10,642 bases of DNA from Bacteroidota bacterium. Its GTDB lineage: Bacteria; Bacteroidota; Bacteroidia; Bacteroidales; WCHB1-69. Shown piece by piece: positions 1 to 7,121 of the stretch (positions are counted from its first letter, which is position 1; the number at the start of each line of letters is the position of its first letter). Under the pieces are notes generated by a model. It was not told the origin of the DNA. It made no database searches and saw only the letters and a list, made by a program, of their open reading frames with translations. The position numbers were made by a program, and so were the translations under genes. Location: positions 1 through 10,642 of the forward strand of contig JAEWNB010000008.1 in assembly GCA_023392945.1 (NCBI GenBank), given 5' to 3'.

Positions 1-1409
1 GGTTCAACATCTATAGGGCGTTGCTTTAAATGAGATATTCCCTTTTCACTTAGCAAATAACTTAGAACCCATTTTTTTAGCTTTCTAAGTTTATGGCTTA
101 TTTCTATGATTCGATTGTCTTGACTCTTATGGCACATCCCACGAATAGGACATCCATTGCAATTTTGTGCCTGATACTTATGTATTGTTCGTTCATAGCC
201 GTTAGCTGTTTTCTCTTTACAGACACGAATAAGGGTCATCTTTTGTCCCATCGGACAGTAATAACAGTCTTGTTCCTCATTATAATATAGATTGTCTACA
301 TGAAAAGGTGGCTTTGCCTTTTCTTTTAATCGTTGCTCTTTATCAAAGTAATTGTACTTTACATAGGCTTCAATATCTTCTTTACGTAAAAACTCGTAGT
401 TTTCTTCTGAACCATAACCGGCATCAGCAGTTAGTTCCTTCGGGTAATATCCGTATTGTTCTTTAAAGGATTTTAAATGAGCTCCAAGAGTTCCTATATC
501 TGCTGCGTTTTGATGAATAGTATAGTTGGTGATAATTTGATTTGATGTGCTTATCTGAACATTATATGCCGGTTTTAACTCCCCTTTGCCCAAATGATCT
601 TCCTTCATACGCATAAATGTTGCATCGGGATCGGTCTTTGAAAAACTATTTCGCTTATCTAAAATATCTTCCTGCTCTTGGTACTGTTCTATCTTTTTTG
701 ACATGCTTCGCTTTGCTTCTTTAACTTTTTTTTTTATCTTTTCATCAACCTCTTTCCCAACCAAAGCTTTATCAATGCTATTAATTGTCTTTTGTACTTC
801 TTCGGGATTTAATTTTTCAAAGCTTGTGGGCGTAGTATCTTTAAGTTCTTCTTTCGCAATTGATTCTGCGTAATTCCATAATTCCTCTAATTGTTGGTGT
901 AAGTTTTGTTTGTATCTTTTTACGTTCTTCCCCCATACAAATGTATAACGATTTGCATTCGCCTCAATCTTAGTCCCATCTGTATATACTTTTTGCAAAT
1001 CAACATGTCCGCTTTCTACCAAAAGCAACACAATTTGGCTAAATATTTTTTTTATAACACCCTTTAATCTTTCTGATCGAAAACGGTTAATGGTGTTATG
1101 ATCCGGTTGATTCATTGCTGCAAGCCACATAAATGAAATGTTTTCTTTAACAGCAGCTTCTATTTTCCGTGATGAATAAATATTGCTTAAATAACCATAC
1201 ACAATAACCTTTAAAAGCATCTTTGGATGATAACTATGGCATCCAGCAGGATTATACTTTTTTAGCAATGGGGATATCTCTATCTCGTCAATTATCTTAT
1301 TTACTACCCTTACTGGATGCTCAGCGGGAATAAGATCATCAAGATTTGACGGCAAAAGCACCATCTGATTTTGCTGATATTCTTTAAATTTAATTTTATT
1401 TATTTTCAT
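1..1409 (-). CDS. IS1182-family DDE transposase (3' end outside window)
   Basis: Transposase that cuts and joins DNA at the ends of its insertion sequence. The frame is open from ATG at 1407-1409 to the window edge, giving 469 codons with no stop. The N-terminal part (residues about 1-110) has the family pattern of DDLIPAEHPVR followed by SYHPKMLLKVIVYGY and NQPDHNTINRFR. Candidate catalytic acids are D144 in YTDGTKIEANA, D329 in TADAGYGSEENY, and E469 in RPIDVEP, which lies at the very edge. In the family this last motif usually continues as VFGxIK. Between the first two acids is a long Lys/Glu-rich, probably helical insert (about 160-260), followed by DPDATFMRMK and the GELKPAYNVQ strand. 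A cysteine cluster (CYYCPMG, then CNGCPIRGMC) precedes the last acid, as in relatives. Nothing suggests inactivation; the gene is cut only by the window. Downstream codons are missing, so activity is unproven. Confidence 0.93.
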   Translation of the reverse strand, partial: MKINKIKFKEYQQNQMVLLPSNLDDLIPAEHPVRVVNKIIDEIEISPLLKKYNPAGCHSYHPKMLLKVIVYGYLSNIYSSRKIEAAVKENISFMWLAAMNQPDHNTINRFRSERLKGVIKKIFSQIVLLLVESGHVDLQKVYTDGTKIEANANRYTFVWGKNVKRYKQNLHQQLEELWNYAESIAKEELKDTTPTSFEKLNPEEVQKTINSIDKALVGKEVDEKIKKKVKEAKRSMSKKIEQYQEQEDILDKRNSFSKTDPDATFMRMKEDHLGKGELKPAYNVQISTSNQIITNYTIHQNAADIGTLGAHLKSFKEQYGYYPKELTADAGYGSEENYEFLRKEDIEAYVKYNYFDKEQRLKEKAKPPFHVDNLYYNEEQDCYYCPMGQKMTLIRVCKEKTANGYERTIHKYQAQNCNGCPIRGMCHKSQDNRIIEISHKLRKLKKWVLSYLLSEKGISHLKQRPIDVE

Positions 1410-1505
1410 GATTAAAAATAACATTTTTAACCATATGATTGATAGAAAATTATTAAAAGTTATCAACTTTATTCTGTTGATTATAAGGATTTTAAATGTT
1501 TTCTA

Positions 1506-1520
1506 TTTTGAGACAGCCTC
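1506..1520. repeat. Terminal inverted repeat of the IS1182-type element (one end)
   Basis: TTTTGAGACAGCCTC on the plus strand, i.e. GAGGCTGTCTCAAAA read inward from the element end on the transposase strand. It lies about 97 bases upstream of the transposase start, and similarity between the two flanking repeat copies stops exactly at its outer edge. The partner repeat is outside the window, so this is assigned by resemblance and position. Confidence 0.65.
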
Positions 1521-1564
1521 AATCTTCTCCGTCGGCAATGTTCTGCGAACTTGCCGATGAATAT
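1521..1564. repeat. 44-bp direct repeat, copy 1 (contains a hairpin)
   Basis: Identical over 44 bases to 1679-1722 (period 158). It starts AATCTTCTCCGTCGG and ends TTGCCGATGAATAT. Weaker similarity continues about 25 bases beyond the exact match. Inside it, 1532-1557 can fold into a hairpin: TCGGCAA pairs with TTGCCGA, and GTTC with GAAC, around a TGC loop with one bulged T. It directly adjoins the insertion-sequence end at 1520. A 158-base period is not a multiple of three, so the two copies fall in different reading frames, which argues for a non-coding, REP-like repeat. Confidence 0.8.
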
Positions 1565-1601
1565 CAGTAAGTCCCAATATCAGCAGCACTTGCTCCGTCA
1601 T

Positions 1602-1649
1602 CCGGCGACACCAAGAATGTGGCTGATTAATGAGCATTACTGTCGCCGG
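1602..1649. repeat. Inverted repeat, 9-bp arms
   Basis: CCGGCGACA at 1602-1610 is the exact reverse complement of TGTCGCCGG at 1641-1649, with 30 bases between. The spacer holds a smaller dyad, TAATG-AG-CATTA. The GC-rich arms stand out against the AT-rich surroundings. It lies between the two 44-bp repeats and is probably part of the same repeat unit. Confidence 0.7.
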
Positions 1650-1678
1650 CTGCCACCTCTTCCTCAACGAGGACGAGG

Positions 1679-1722
1679 AATCTTCTCCGTCGGCAATGTT
1701 CTGCGAACTTGCCGATGAATAT
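1679..1722. repeat. 44-bp direct repeat, copy 2 (contains a hairpin)
   Basis: Second exact copy of the 44-base unit. The same hairpin (TCGGCAA/TTGCCGA plus GTTC/GAAC) lies at 1690-1715. Unlike copy 1 it is preceded by CTCAACGAGGACGAGG, an imperfect palindrome. In copy 1 that position is occupied by the insertion-sequence end. Confidence 0.8.
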
Positions 1723-1804
1723 AAGCAAATCCTAACATCAGCCACTACAACTCTGTCCACAAACCTGCCGCATATTAACGGAGCAAATATATTCATGGGA
1801 AGTT

Positions 1805-1822
1805 TATTCCCGGAAGGGAATA
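1805..1822. repeat. Hairpin, TATTCCC-GGAA-GGGAATA
   Basis: Perfect 7-bp stem with a GGAA loop. It is nearly the same as the hairpin at 1858-1875, which has the same loop and a closely related stem. The pair suggests a repeated palindromic unit rather than a terminator, since neither is followed by a T-run. Confidence 0.65.
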
Positions 1823-1857
1823 CAGCTTGGTAGCATAAAGATTTCCAACAAATCCCC

Positions 1858-1875
1858 GTATTCCGGAAGGAATAC
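1858..1875. repeat. Hairpin, GTATTCC-GGAA-GGAATAC
   Basis: Perfect 7-bp stem with a GGAA loop, 35 bases after the similar hairpin at 1805-1822. It is the last element of the repeat patch before the terminator. From 1410 to 1999 I see no convincing gene. This stretch holds the insertion-sequence leader and end (1410-1520), the repeat patch (1521-1886) and the terminator (1891-1932). Confidence 0.65.
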
Positions 1876-1890
1876 GCCCAAAACATAATA

Positions 1891-1932
1891 AAAAAAACGC
1901 ACTGAAATTAAGTTGTTTCAGTGCGTTTTTTT
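1891..1932. terminator. Two-way intrinsic terminator after the gyrA-TPR gene set
   Basis: A 17-bp perfect stem (AAAAAAACGCACTGAAA at 1891-1907 pairs with 1916-1932) around an 8-base loop. The A-run and T-run flanks give a U-tract in either direction. It lies 67 bases past the stop codon of the TPR gene at 2000, so it most likely ends that minus-strand transcript. It would also stop any plus-strand reading out of the repeat patch. Confidence 0.88.
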
Positions 1933-1999
1933 ATTTTATGATAGGTTCAAGCCTTTAGATTATTAGAATCAAAAATTGGCTTTAGCTATGATTAGTTTA

Positions 2000-3196
2000 T
2001 TACTTTTTGATATAAGAGTCGCATTTGATTTTTAAATCTTCAGGAACGGTTTTGTTGAGTTGAACCTTTAATTGCTTCAGCATGACATTATTATCTTTAT
2101 CATTACCATTGATAAGGTATGCTTTGTCACACCAGGTATGAGCTTTTTCAAGAAGGGCTTTTTGTTCAGTTTGAATTTCAGATACTTTTGTGTATAGTCG
2201 TGCAGTTGTTGCTTCCTGAATGGCACTATTTAAGCTAATTGCCTTAAAGAAGAAGTTATACCCCATTTTCTGATTCAGATTGAAGTTGTCAGGATAAATG
2301 GCAAGTCCTTTTGTAAGGGCTGCTTCAGCTTTATCAAACTGATTGTTGTTGGTCAGGATAACGGCAATGGTCGTAAGCTTTAGAGTATCACTATTACGTT
2401 TAATAAGAGTATCGACCAAAACGTTAAATTTTTCAGTCTGATTGGTCATAGATAAGTATTCAAGGTTAGCACAATGAATGTCAAAAGCCATTGAATCAGG
2501 AACGGCACTTTTAGCAGCTTTGAGAACGTTTCCGCAGTTTACCGTATCTTTTTCTGCTTTATAGATATCATACAAAAAGAGATAAGGTTCAGGTAACATA
2601 GTTTTGGCTTTTACCCCTTCTTGAAGCATTTTTTTATAAGTATCAAGATCTTGCTTTTCATAAGCAATTTGGGCAAGTTGGAGATAGAAAATTCCAAGAT
2701 TATAAGGCAAATCAGGATTTTTGTCATCCAATGTCTTATAAATAGTTGCAGCTGTTTCAATGTACTTGAAAGCCTTGTCAGGATCATTATTTTTCAAAGC
2801 CTTTTGACCTTCGGCTATCAGCCCTTCGGCACAGATTAGTTGTCCACTTTTAGGTGGAAACATTCCCAATTTTGGTTCAACCTTAATATTCAGTTGTAAT
2901 GCTTTGTAGAAGGCTTCGTAAGCAATCCAGATGGCATCAACATCTTTAATGACATAAGAAGGGTCACTTTTTAATTTATTTTGTTCTTGTTGATACCTGC
3001 GGACGTAAACATTTCCTTTCATCAACCATGCGTCGGCACTCGATTCATTCCCAATCATGCATTCATCAATCAGCTTTTTAGCTTTCCCAATCTGATCATT
3101 TTGAATAGACATCCAAACATCCGTAATACATGTTTGTGCAGAGAGCGTACTGCTGAGAAAAATGCCAAGAACTATTAATAACAGGATTTTTTTCAT
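2000..3196 (-). CDS. TPR-repeat protein B, predicted exported
   Basis: A 398-residue helical-repeat protein, probably periplasmic. Residues 1-20 form a Sec signal peptide: MKK, a Leu/Ile-rich core, and LSA before a likely signal peptidase I cut ahead of Gln21. The mature part is Lys-, Asp- and Ala-rich amphipathic helices. The clearest TPR-like unit is at about 274-305 (NNNQFDKAEAALTKGLAIYP), with others near 33-65 (IGKAKKLIDEC, then DAWLMKGNVY) and 138-175. No enzyme motif is seen, so a scaffolding or protein-binding role is inference from the fold. It can be aligned along its whole length with the next upstream gene, for example KAKKLIDEC with KAKEAIDLC and DAWLMKGNVY with QTWLYKGNIY, so the two are tandem paralogues. 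It lies 33 bases behind that gene on the same strand and just ahead of the terminator at 1891-1932, so it is probably the last gene of the gyrA transcript. Specific function unknown. Confidence 0.9.
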   Translation of the reverse strand: MKKILLLIVLGIFLSSTLSAQTCITDVWMSIQNDQIGKAKKLIDECMIGNESSADAWLMKGNVYVRRYQQEQNKLKSDPSYVIKDVDAIWIAYEAFYKALQLNIKVEPKLGMFPPKSGQLICAEGLIAEGQKALKNNDPDKAFKYIETAATIYKTLDDKNPDLPYNLGIFYLQLAQIAYEKQDLDTYKKMLQEGVKAKTMLPEPYLFLYDIYKAEKDTVNCGNVLKAAKSAVPDSMAFDIHCANLEYLSMTNQTEKFNVLVDTLIKRNSDTLKLTTIAVILTNNNQFDKAEAALTKGLAIYPDNFNLNQKMGYNFFFKAISLNSAIQEATTARLYTKVSEIQTEQKALLEKAHTWCDKAYLINGNDKDNNVMLKQLKVQLNKTVPEDLKIKCDSYIKK

Positions 3197-3229
3197 AATA
3201 AATTTTTTTAAGTCAGAATTTAATGAATA

Positions 3230-4410
3230 TTATTTATTTATTGAATTTATTCTTTCAATGATTGCATCATATTTTGGGGATTGTTTGCGGGCGTAAATTT
3301 CCTTTAATTGTTCCAGGATTTTGAGATCTTTTGGTTCGATATCGAGGGCAAGTTCAAAACATTTCTCTGCTTCAGTCAGGTAATTATCAGCCAATATATT
3401 GGCAATTGTTGACTTGTCTTTTAACCCCTTAATAGCTAAATCATTAGATTCTAAAAATTTAATTTCGTACAGTTTTAAATTACAATAGCCGAGGTTATAG
3501 ACCACAACGAAATTGTGAGGGTTTAATTGGTAGGCTTTTTTTAGTAAGGAATCAGCAGTAGTATAATTATTATCGTTGATGTAAAAGTTGGCAACATTTA
3601 CGATAGCATCAGGATTAGAGTAAACAGAAGCTGGAAGTTTTGCAATCAACTGATGTGCTTTTTCAAAGTTCTCAATCCAGTAATAGTAATCCACTTCAGC
3701 CACCAGAATAGAGGGATCTTCAGGAATATTTCTTTTGCCGGAATTAATCAATTCCAATACTTTGGCTTTGTTATTTTCCTTTTTATATAAGTCAATCATA
3801 CGGGCATAAACAATAGAATTGACCGAGCCATCTTTCAGTGCTTTATCGTAATTGATTCTTGCATCCTCTTTTTGGTTCAGCAAATCCAGAGCATAGGCAT
3901 AATAATAGTAAGGTTCTCCTTTTAAACTCACGGAAGGAGGCACCATTTCATAACTTATAACCGATTTTTCAAGAGTGTTTTTTGCGTTATTCAAATCATT
4001 CGCAATAATTTGGTCAACACCTCGGATGAGGAGTAAGGCAAAAAGTTTTGCACGTCCCTCAAATGGTCCTAACATTTCATAAGCTTCAACAGCTTTATTA
4101 ATTTCCTCGGCTTTGGCAAAAGCATTATAGGCTTCAATCGGGGCATCAGGAAATTGAATGATATAGTTGCTGTTCTTTTGTTTTTCACCATATTCCTGAT
4201 GGGCTAAATAAAAGTAAATGTTACCTTTATAAAGCCAGGTCTGTGCTTTAAGGGATAGTTTTTCATCCTGCGTACAAAGGTCAATAGCTTCTTTGGCTTT
4301 GACAAAATTCTTATCATAATATAAATTGTAAGCTTTTGTCAAAGAGGCTTTTGACCCGATGCTCCCATTATAAACAAAATCAAAAGGGAAAAAGTGAAAA
4401 TCTTTTTCAT
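3230..4410 (-). CDS. TPR-repeat protein A, with apparent frameshift after the signal peptide
   Basis: A TPR-rich protein, paralogue of the next gene downstream. From ATG at 4408-4410 the first frame encodes a good Sec signal peptide (MKKIFTFSLLILF, then GASGQ) but stops at 4339-4341 after 23 codons. The mature part is open in another frame to the stop at 3230-3232. Without a shift its first usable start is TTG at 4342, giving 370 residues that lack the signal peptide. Adding one base to the T4 run at 4349-4352 (A4 on the coding strand) joins the parts into 393 residues, close to the 398 of its paralogue, with the signal peptide matching in position. TPR-like units include KNFVKAKEAIDLC near the mature start, TTADSLLKKAYQLNPHN, and EAEKCFELALDIEPKD near the C-terminus. 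The start lies 16 bases after the gyrA stop, suggesting cotranscription. The break may be a sequencing error, a real mutation or, less likely, programmed shifting: no classic slippery heptamer is seen. Function unknown. Confidence 0.85.
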
Positions 4411-4426
4411 GGTATTATAATTTGAC

Positions 4427-6934
4427 TTATGATTCTTGGTTTTCAGTATCAATAGTATCGTTGATCTCAGTTACATCTATTTCTTCTTCTTCTTCGTCAC
4501 GAGGTACCTGGGTAACGGCAGCAATGATATCTTCCTCTTTAAGATTAATAAGTCTGACACCCTGAGTGGCACGACCCATAACCCTAAGTAGATTAACATG
4601 CAGTCTGATTGCAATACCCGAGCGGTTGATGATCATCAGATCGTCCAGGTCGGTAACATTCTTGATGGCAATAAGTTCACCTGTTTTTTCAGTGATATTA
4701 ATAGTCTTTACTCCTTTCCCTCCGCGGTTGGTAGTTCTATAATCATCCAAAGCAGAACGTTTTCCGTAGCCGTTTTCGGAAACCACCAGAATATCATATT
4801 CAGGGCTGTCGACGCAAATCATTCCGACCACAATATCGGTTTTATTAGCCAGTGTTATTCCCTTTACTCCGGAAGCGTTTCTTCCCATCGGTCTAACGGT
4901 CTTTTCGTTGAATCGGACTGCTTTCCCGGAATTTAAAGCCATCATGATTTCGCTTTCACCGTTGGTAAGTCTGGCTTCCAACAGATGGTCATCCTCGCGG
5001 ATTGAGATGGCGTTTATCCCATTAACCCTTGGTCTTGAATAGGCTTCCACAGAAGTTTTCTTAATGATTCCCTTTTCAGTTCCAAGAATGATATAATTAT
5101 TGTTAATGTAGTCTTCATCGGTTAAATCTTTGATATTGATAACCGCTTTTATCTTATCGGTTGTTTCAATATTCAACAGGTTCTGAATGGCCTTTCCTTT
5201 GAAAGTCTTAGGACCTTCCGGGATTTCGTAAACACGAAGCCAGAAGCATTTTCCTTTCTCGGTAAAGAACAAAAGATAATTGTGGTTAGTAGCGGTATAG
5301 AGATGTTCAATAAAATCTTCTTCTCTGGAATTACCTCCTTTGGAACCTTTTCCGCCACGGTTCTGTACTTTATATTCCGATAATAAGGTCCTTTTAATGT
5401 ACCCAAGGTGGGAAATAGTAATCACAACTTCTGCATCTGCAATAGTATCTTCAATTTTGAATTCGGAAGTTGATAATTCAATTCTGGATTGTCTCTCATC
5501 TCCGTATTTTTCTTTAATCTCAGCCATCTCATCCTTGATAATTTGCATTCTCAAGTTTTCATCAGCCAGGATATTACGCAGATATTCAATCTTTTTCATC
5601 AGTTCATCATATTCTTCCTGAAGTTTTTCTTTTTCAAGGCCGGTTAATTGGCGTAAGCGCATTTCAACGATGGCGCGGGCTTGAATTTCAGTAAATCCCC
5701 ATTGGGCCATTAATCCGTTGCGTGCATCGTCAACCGTTTGTGAAGAACGGATTAAAGCAATAATTTCGTCAATAATGTCTAAGGCTTTTAAAAGTCCTTC
5801 AACGATATGGGCTCTTTCTTCCGCTTTACGCAAATCAAACGTTGCACGTCTGAGAACCACTTCATGGCGATGTTTTACAAATTGAACAATCAGATCCTTG
5901 AGATTTAATGTCATTGGACGACCATTTACCAAAGCAACATTATTAACGCTGAAAGATGACTGCAGGGAGGTATTGACATAAAGTTTATTCAAGATGACAT
6001 TAGGAACGGCTTCACGTTTCAATTCATATACGATGCGGGTGCCGTTTCTTTTGTTTGACAAGTTTTCAATATTGGAGATCCCTTCAATTTTTCCCTCTTT
6101 AATAAGTTCAACCGTCCTTTTAATCATCTCTGACGGATTGGTCATATAAGGAAGAGAGGTGACAATGATTTGATTTTTTCCATGTTCTTCTTCAATAGTA
6201 GCATCTCCGCGCATGATGATACGTCCGTGCCCTGTTTCAAAAGCCTCTCTGATTCCTTCAGAGCCATAAATGACACAGCCTGTAGGGAAATCAGGACCTT
6301 TAATATATTGCATCAGTTCGGGAATTGTAATATCCTTATTGTCAATGTAGGCAATAATACCATCACATACCTCATTCAGATTGTGTGGGGCCATATTAGT
6401 AGCCATTCCCACTGCAATACCTGATGAGCCGTTAACAAGCAGTCCCGGTATTTTAGATGGAAGAACGGTAGGTTCTTTTAATGAGTCATCAAAATTTAAC
6501 CTGAAATCAACCGTCTCTTTTTCAATATCTGCAAGCATCTCTTCGGCTATTTTGCGCAAGCGGGCTTCCGTGTAACGCATGGCTGCCGGACTGTCGCCGT
6601 CAACAGAACCGAAATTTCCCTGTCCGTCAATAAAAGGATAGCGTAATGACCATTCCTGTGCCATACGAACCATGGAATCATACACGGCAGTATCGCCGTG
6701 AGGGTGATATTTACCAAGTACTTCACCGACAATTCTTGCGGATTTTTTAAACGGTTTTCCTGAAATAATACCCATATCCCACATGGCGTATAGTATTCTC
6801 CTGTGTACAGGTTTTAATCCGTCTCTCACATCAGGGAGAGCTCTCGACACTATAACCGACATTGAATAGTCAATGTAGGCTGTTTTCATCTGATTTTCAA
6901 TATTAACCTGAATGATTTTTTCGCCTTCTGCCAT
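4427..6934 (-). CDS. gyrA: DNA gyrase subunit A
   Basis: Type IIA topoisomerase subunit that breaks and rejoins DNA; with GyrB it adds negative supercoils using ATP. It has 835 residues, a normal length. The breakage-reunion domain (about 1-490) has the catalytic pair R120-Y121 in AAMRYTEARL. The quinolone-region motif HPHGDTAVYD has Thr82 and Asp86 at the places of E. coli Ser83 and Asp87. The C-terminal DNA-wrapping domain (about 495-810) has the GyrA box as QNRGGKG (524-530), a second box-like TNRGGKG (735-741) and blade repeats RPMGRNASGV and RVMGRATQGV. The box is what separates it from ParC. An acidic tail (about 812-835, DEEEEEID) ends the protein. ATG at 6934 gives the standard N-terminus (IENQMKTAYIDYSMSVIVSRALPDVRDGLKP). 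It is first in a tight minus-strand run with two TPR genes and is separated from the lipoprotein gene upstream by a terminator. No convincing promoter box was found in the 112 bases before it. Confidence 0.98.
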   Translation of the reverse strand: MAEGEKIIQVNIENQMKTAYIDYSMSVIVSRALPDVRDGLKPVHRRILYAMWDMGIISGKPFKKSARIVGEVLGKYHPHGDTAVYDSMVRMAQEWSLRYPFIDGQGNFGSVDGDSPAAMRYTEARLRKIAEEMLADIEKETVDFRLNFDDSLKEPTVLPSKIPGLLVNGSSGIAVGMATNMAPHNLNEVCDGIIAYIDNKDITIPELMQYIKGPDFPTGCVIYGSEGIREAFETGHGRIIMRGDATIEEEHGKNQIIVTSLPYMTNPSEMIKRTVELIKEGKIEGISNIENLSNKRNGTRIVYELKREAVPNVILNKLYVNTSLQSSFSVNNVALVNGRPMTLNLKDLIVQFVKHRHEVVLRRATFDLRKAEERAHIVEGLLKALDIIDEIIALIRSSQTVDDARNGLMAQWGFTEIQARAIVEMRLRQLTGLEKEKLQEEYDELMKKIEYLRNILADENLRMQIIKDEMAEIKEKYGDERQSRIELSTSEFKIEDTIADAEVVITISHLGYIKRTLLSEYKVQNRGGKGSKGGNSREEDFIEHLYTATNHNYLLFFTEKGKCFWLRVYEIPEGPKTFKGKAIQNLLNIETTDKIKAVINIKDLTDEDYINNNYIILGTEKGIIKKTSVEAYSRPRVNGINAISIREDDHLLEARLTNGESEIMMALNSGKAVRFNEKTVRPMGRNASGVKGITLANKTDIVVGMICVDSPEYDILVVSENGYGKRSALDDYRTTNRGGKGVKTINITEKTGELIAIKNVTDLDDLMIINRSGIAIRLHVNLLRVMGRATQGVRLINLKEEDIIAAVTQVPRDEEEEEIDVTEINDTIDTENQES

Positions 6935-7046
6935 CTTTTTGCTTTTTAGAATTCTTTTAAAATGTTGTAAAATAGAGAGTTACTATTTTAAATAATAGCA
7001 TTCGAAAATACAAAAAAAAATGATATCTCTGCCATTAATTTGCAAA

Positions 7047-7077
7047 AAAAAGAAAGAGTTTAATGCTCTTTCTTTTT
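7047..7077. terminator. Intrinsic terminator between the lipoprotein gene and gyrA
   Basis: A 12-bp perfect stem (AAAAAGAAAGAG at 7047-7058 with its complement at 7066-7077) around a 7-base loop. On the minus strand it is followed by a T-run (complement of the A-run at 7044-7050). It sits 45 bases beyond the lipoprotein stop, so it probably ends that transcript and makes gyrA start its own. The stem is AT-rich, so strength is uncertain. The rest of 6935-7121 is AT-rich and holds no gene that I can see. Confidence 0.72.
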
Positions 7078-7121
7078 GGTCTTTTAGAATATTATTTTTA
7101 CTTCAGAAAATAAAAATATTT

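Larger units (their letters stand above)
1..1520 (-). mobile_element. IS1182-family insertion sequence, 5' end (continues beyond left edge)
   Basis: One end of an insertion sequence, made of a DDE transposase gene, a short leader and a terminal inverted repeat. On the minus strand the outer end reads GAGGCTGTCTCAAAA (1506-1520), which resembles the ends of IS1182-type elements known from Bacteroidota. The family comes from the transposase motifs; the outer boundary comes from two observations: the inverted-repeat-like sequence ends at 1520, and a direct repeat shared with the flank begins at 1521. The other end and any target-site duplication lie outside the window, so neither a complete element nor its mobility can be shown. 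Confidence 0.85.

Noticed and set aside
93..290. A small plus-strand frame with hydrophobic segments
   Set aside because: It lies opposite the transposase coding strand, which has strong family motifs throughout; it is a shadow frame.
1462..1481. Short inverted repeat ATCAAC/GTTGAT in the insertion-sequence leader
   Set aside because: The arms are six bases in AT-rich DNA and are not placed like a terminator; too weak to call an operator or recombination site.
1521..1722. CRISPR-like direct repeats
   Set aside because: Only two copies with a 158-base period, no regular spacers and no cas genes in the window.
1630..1833. A 67-codon plus-strand open frame over the same patch
   Set aside because: It overlaps repeats and hairpins, has no recognisable protein features and no evident promoter. 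The repeat period of 158 is not a multiple of three.
1503..1886. A 127-codon minus-strand open frame over the repeat patch
   Set aside because: It reads the two identical 44-base repeats in two different frames, contains several hairpins and shows no domain. Its far end runs into the insertion-sequence end. Most likely it is a chance frame in non-coding repeats.
4340..4356. Programmed -1 frameshifting in TPR protein A
   Set aside because: The site reads GGT CAA AAG CC, which is not an X XXY YYZ slippery heptamer. No strong downstream structure was noticed, and a simple one-base indel explains it better.
6975..7015. gyrA promoter candidates TTTG and TATTTTCG on the minus strand
   Set aside because: Matches to TAnnTTTG are imperfect and the spacing to a -33 TTTG does not fit; AT-rich sequence gives such matches by chance.
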